NCBI RefSeq assembly: GCF_000024965.1
Contig: NC_013530.1
Span: forward strand, 2,418,001-2,482,000
Reading direction: 5' to 3'
DNA: 64,000 nucleotides
Source of the DNA: Xylanimonas cellulosilytica DSM 15894
GTDB lineage: Bacteria; Actinomycetota; Actinomycetes; Actinomycetales; Cellulomonadaceae
The notes under the pieces were generated by a model, which saw only the letters and a program-made list of their open reading frames with translations, did no database searches and had not been told where the DNA came from. This document shows positions 60,613-64,000 of this stretch, in pieces (the first letter of the stretch is position 1; every line of letters starts with the position of its first letter). Made by a program: the position numbers and the translations under genes.

Positions 60613-61929
60613 TCAGCCCCGGGCGACGTCGGCGCCGAGCGCGACGAGCTTGTCCTGGAAGTTCTCGTAGCCGCGGTCGATGAGGCTGATGCCCCGCACG
60701 GTCGAGGTGCCCTTGGCGGCGAGCGCCGCGATGAGGTGGGAGAAGCCGCCGCGCAGGTCGGGGACCTCGATGTCGGCGGCGGCGAGCGGGGTGGGGCCGG
60801 AGATCACGGCGGAGTGGTGGAAGTTGCGCTGCCCGAACCGGCAGGCGCCGCCGCCGAGGCACTCCTTGTAGGTGGCGATCGTGGCGCCCATCTGGCGCAG
60901 GGCCTCGGTGAAGCCGAAGCGGTTCTCGTAGACGGTCTCGTGGACGATCGACAGGCCGGCGGACTGGGTCAGGGCGACGACGAGGGGCTGCTGCCAGTCG
61001 GTCATGAAGCCGGGGTGCACGTCGGTCTCGAGGACGATGGGGCGGAGCTCGCCGCCGGGGTGCCAGAAGCGGATGCCGTCCTGCTGGACGTCGAACTTGC
61101 CGCCCACCTTCCGGAAGGTGTTCAGGAACGTCATCATCTCGGGCTGGGTGGCGCCCTTGATGGTGACGTCGCCGCCGGTGGCCAGGGCCGCGGACGCCCA
61201 GGAGGCCGCCTCGATGCGGTCGGACAGGGCGGTGTGCTGGTAGCCCTCGAGGCGGTCGACACCCTCGATGCGGATCACCCGGTCGGTGTCGACCGAGATG
61301 ATCGCGCCCATCTTCTGCAGGACGGCGATCAGGTCCATGATCTCGGGCTCGATCGCGGCGTTGCGCAGCTCGGTGATGCCCTCGGCGCGCACGGCGGTGA
61401 GCAGGAGCTGCTCGGTGGAGCCGACCGAGGGGTACTCGAGGCGGAACTTGGTGCCGCGCAGGCGCTCGGGGGCGCGCAGGTGGATGCCGTTGGGCCGCTT
61501 GTCCACGACGGCGCCGAACTGGCGCAGGATGTCCAGGTGGTAGTTGATCGGCCGGTCGCCGATCCGGCAGCCGCCCAGGTCGGGGATGAAGGCCTCGCCG
61601 AGGCGGTGCAGCAGCGGGCCGCAGAACAGGATCGGGATGCGCGACGAGCCCGCGTGCGCGTCGATGTCCGCCATGTGCGCCGACTCGACGTTCGACGGGT
61701 CGAGGTCGAGGATGCCGGCGTCCGTGTCGTACTTCACGTTGACGCCGTGCAGCTCCAGCAGGCCGGAGACGACGCCGACGTCGCGGATCTGCGGCACGTT
61801 GCGAAGGACGCTCGCGGTCTCCCCGAGGAGCGAGGCCACCATCGCCTTGGAGACGAAGTTCTTGGCGCCGCGCACCGTGATGGTGCCCTGGAGCGGGTTG
61901 CCCCCGTTGACGTACAGCAGGTCGTTCAT
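60613..61929 (-). CDS. murA: UDP-N-acetylglucosamine 1-carboxyvinyltransferase
   Basis: First committed step of peptidoglycan synthesis, the fosfomycin target. The 438-residue protein has GGNPLQGTITVRGAKNF at the N-terminus and the active-site loop LGGCRIGDRPINYHL, whose Cys (equivalent to E. coli Cys115) indicates a fosfomycin-sensitive type. AETTIEG-like and terminal RGYENFQDKLVALGADV are conserved. The start is ATG at 61929. It is divergent from the MHS transporter; plsC and gpsA follow it on the same strand. Confidence 0.96.
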   Translation of the reverse strand: MNDLLYVNGGNPLQGTITVRGAKNFVSKAMVASLLGETASVLRNVPQIRDVGVVSGLLELHGVNVKYDTDAGILDLDPSNVESAHMADIDAHAGSSRIPILFCGPLLHRLGEAFIPDLGGCRIGDRPINYHLDILRQFGAVVDKRPNGIHLRAPERLRGTKFRLEYPSVGSTEQLLLTAVRAEGITELRNAAIEPEIMDLIAVLQKMGAIISVDTDRVIRIEGVDRLEGYQHTALSDRIEAASWASAALATGGDVTIKGATQPEMMTFLNTFRKVGGKFDVQQDGIRFWHPGGELRPIVLETDVHPGFMTDWQQPLVVALTQSAGLSIVHETVYENRFGFTEALRQMGATIATYKECLGGGACRFGQRNFHHSAVISGPTPLAAADIEVPDLRGGFSHLIAALAAKGTSTVRGISLIDRGYENFQDKLVALGADVARG

Positions 61930-61980
61930 CAGCTCAGTGCGTCCCTAGCCTCGGCGGGTTGCCGGTGTGCCGGCCGGTCG

Positions 61981-62022
61981 ATCCTCCCCCTGGGGGTCCG
62001 GTGGTGCCAACACGCTGGCACC
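61981..62022 (-). promoter_or_regulatory. murA promoter with dyad over the -35
   Basis: On the minus strand TTGGCA (62005-62010), 18-nt spacer, GAGGAT (61981-61986). A perfect dyad GGTGCCA-N6-TGGCACC (62003-62022) covers the -35 element, a possible repressor site. Confidence 0.45.
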
Positions 62023-62085
62023 CCCCGTTGATTCCGTTCACCACGTTTCCACATCCTCGTCGCGGCGACCCCGCGGGCGTCCCAC

Positions 62086-62128
62086 ATCCTGAGACAGGTG
62101 CTTCAGGATACGGAACGCTTCTTACCGT
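62086..62128 (+). promoter_or_regulatory. Dyad and leaderless -10 upstream of the MHS transporter
   Basis: ATCCTGA (62086-62092) and TCAGGAT (62103-62109) form a 7-bp dyad with a 10-nt spacer. TACCGT (62123-62128) lies 7 nt before ATG 62136. The right arm overlaps the expected -35 region. Confidence 0.4.
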
Positions 62129-62135
62129 GTCAGGT

Positions 62136-64000
<1,865 letters not shown>

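Overview
This window is a piece of a high-GC actinobacterial chromosome. Gene content and order point to the Micrococcales, most likely the cellulolytic Cellulomonadaceae/Promicromonosporaceae group (my inference). Evidence: uniformly GC-rich codon use, frequent GTG starts, actinobacterial core gene order (rplU-rpmA-obgE, proB/proA-nadD-rsfS, murA-plsC-gpsA, ddl/thiL, rpmB/DAK-recG-rsmD-coaD, DUF177-rpmF-rnc-mutM), a secreted cellulose-active AA10 oxidase with a CBM2, and a cydABDC operon carrying a Rex-type operator. I see no IS element, prophage, CRISPR array, rRNA or plasmid gene; this is mostly core chromosome with accessory genes slotted between conserved blocks.

Layout. 1-12.1 kb: two MFS exporters, malate:quinone oxidoreductase, a lysG/lysE divergent pair, the AA10-CBM2 lytic polysaccharide monooxygenase, pntAB transhydrogenase, a TetR-glycosyltransferase pair and two identical tRNA-Ala(GGC) genes. 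12.1-24.1 kb (mostly minus strand): histidine phosphatase, rsfS, a Pro/Ala-rich membrane protein, nadD, a 31-residue membrane peptide, proA, an MFS gene (plus), proB, a secreted M6 metalloprotease, obgE, rpmA, rplU. 24.3-31.9 kb: BCCT transporter, dodecin, isoaspartyl methyltransferase-like protein, alpha/beta hydrolase, thymidine kinase, RNase E/G. 32.4-39 kb: cydABDC. 39-44.4 kb: a 2-hydroxyacid dehydrogenase, then mutM, rnc, rpmF, DUF177, a coiled-coil protein, coaD, rsmD. 44.5-51 kb: recG, a DAK2 kinase-like protein, rpmB, a GNAT enzyme, thiL, a DUF3515 lipoprotein. 51-64 kb: ddl, an accessory block (acyl-CoA dehydrogenase-like flavoprotein, Sua5/YrdC protein, MFS, GlxA-type regulator, Cys/Met-metabolism PLP enzyme, AMIN-like lipoprotein), gpsA, plsC, murA, an MHS transporter and the start of gdhA.

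Themes. (1) Many genes, including most divergently transcribed ones, have a TANNNT-type -10 box ending 6-8 nt before the start codon and no Shine-Dalgarno, so leaderless transcripts look common; this also settles several starts. (2) cydD, cydC and mutM are longer than usual, and part of the extra sequence is encoded by perfect or nested DNA palindromes read in frame; the mutM copy has 26-bp arms and looks like a REP-type element accommodated inside a gene. (3) A 20-bp Rex-like palindrome fills the spacer of the cyd promoter, linking cytochrome bd expression to NADH/NAD+ state. (4) Conserved neighbourhoods are interrupted by single genes (M6 protease between obgE and proB, MFS between proB and proA, a six-gene block between ddl and gpsA).
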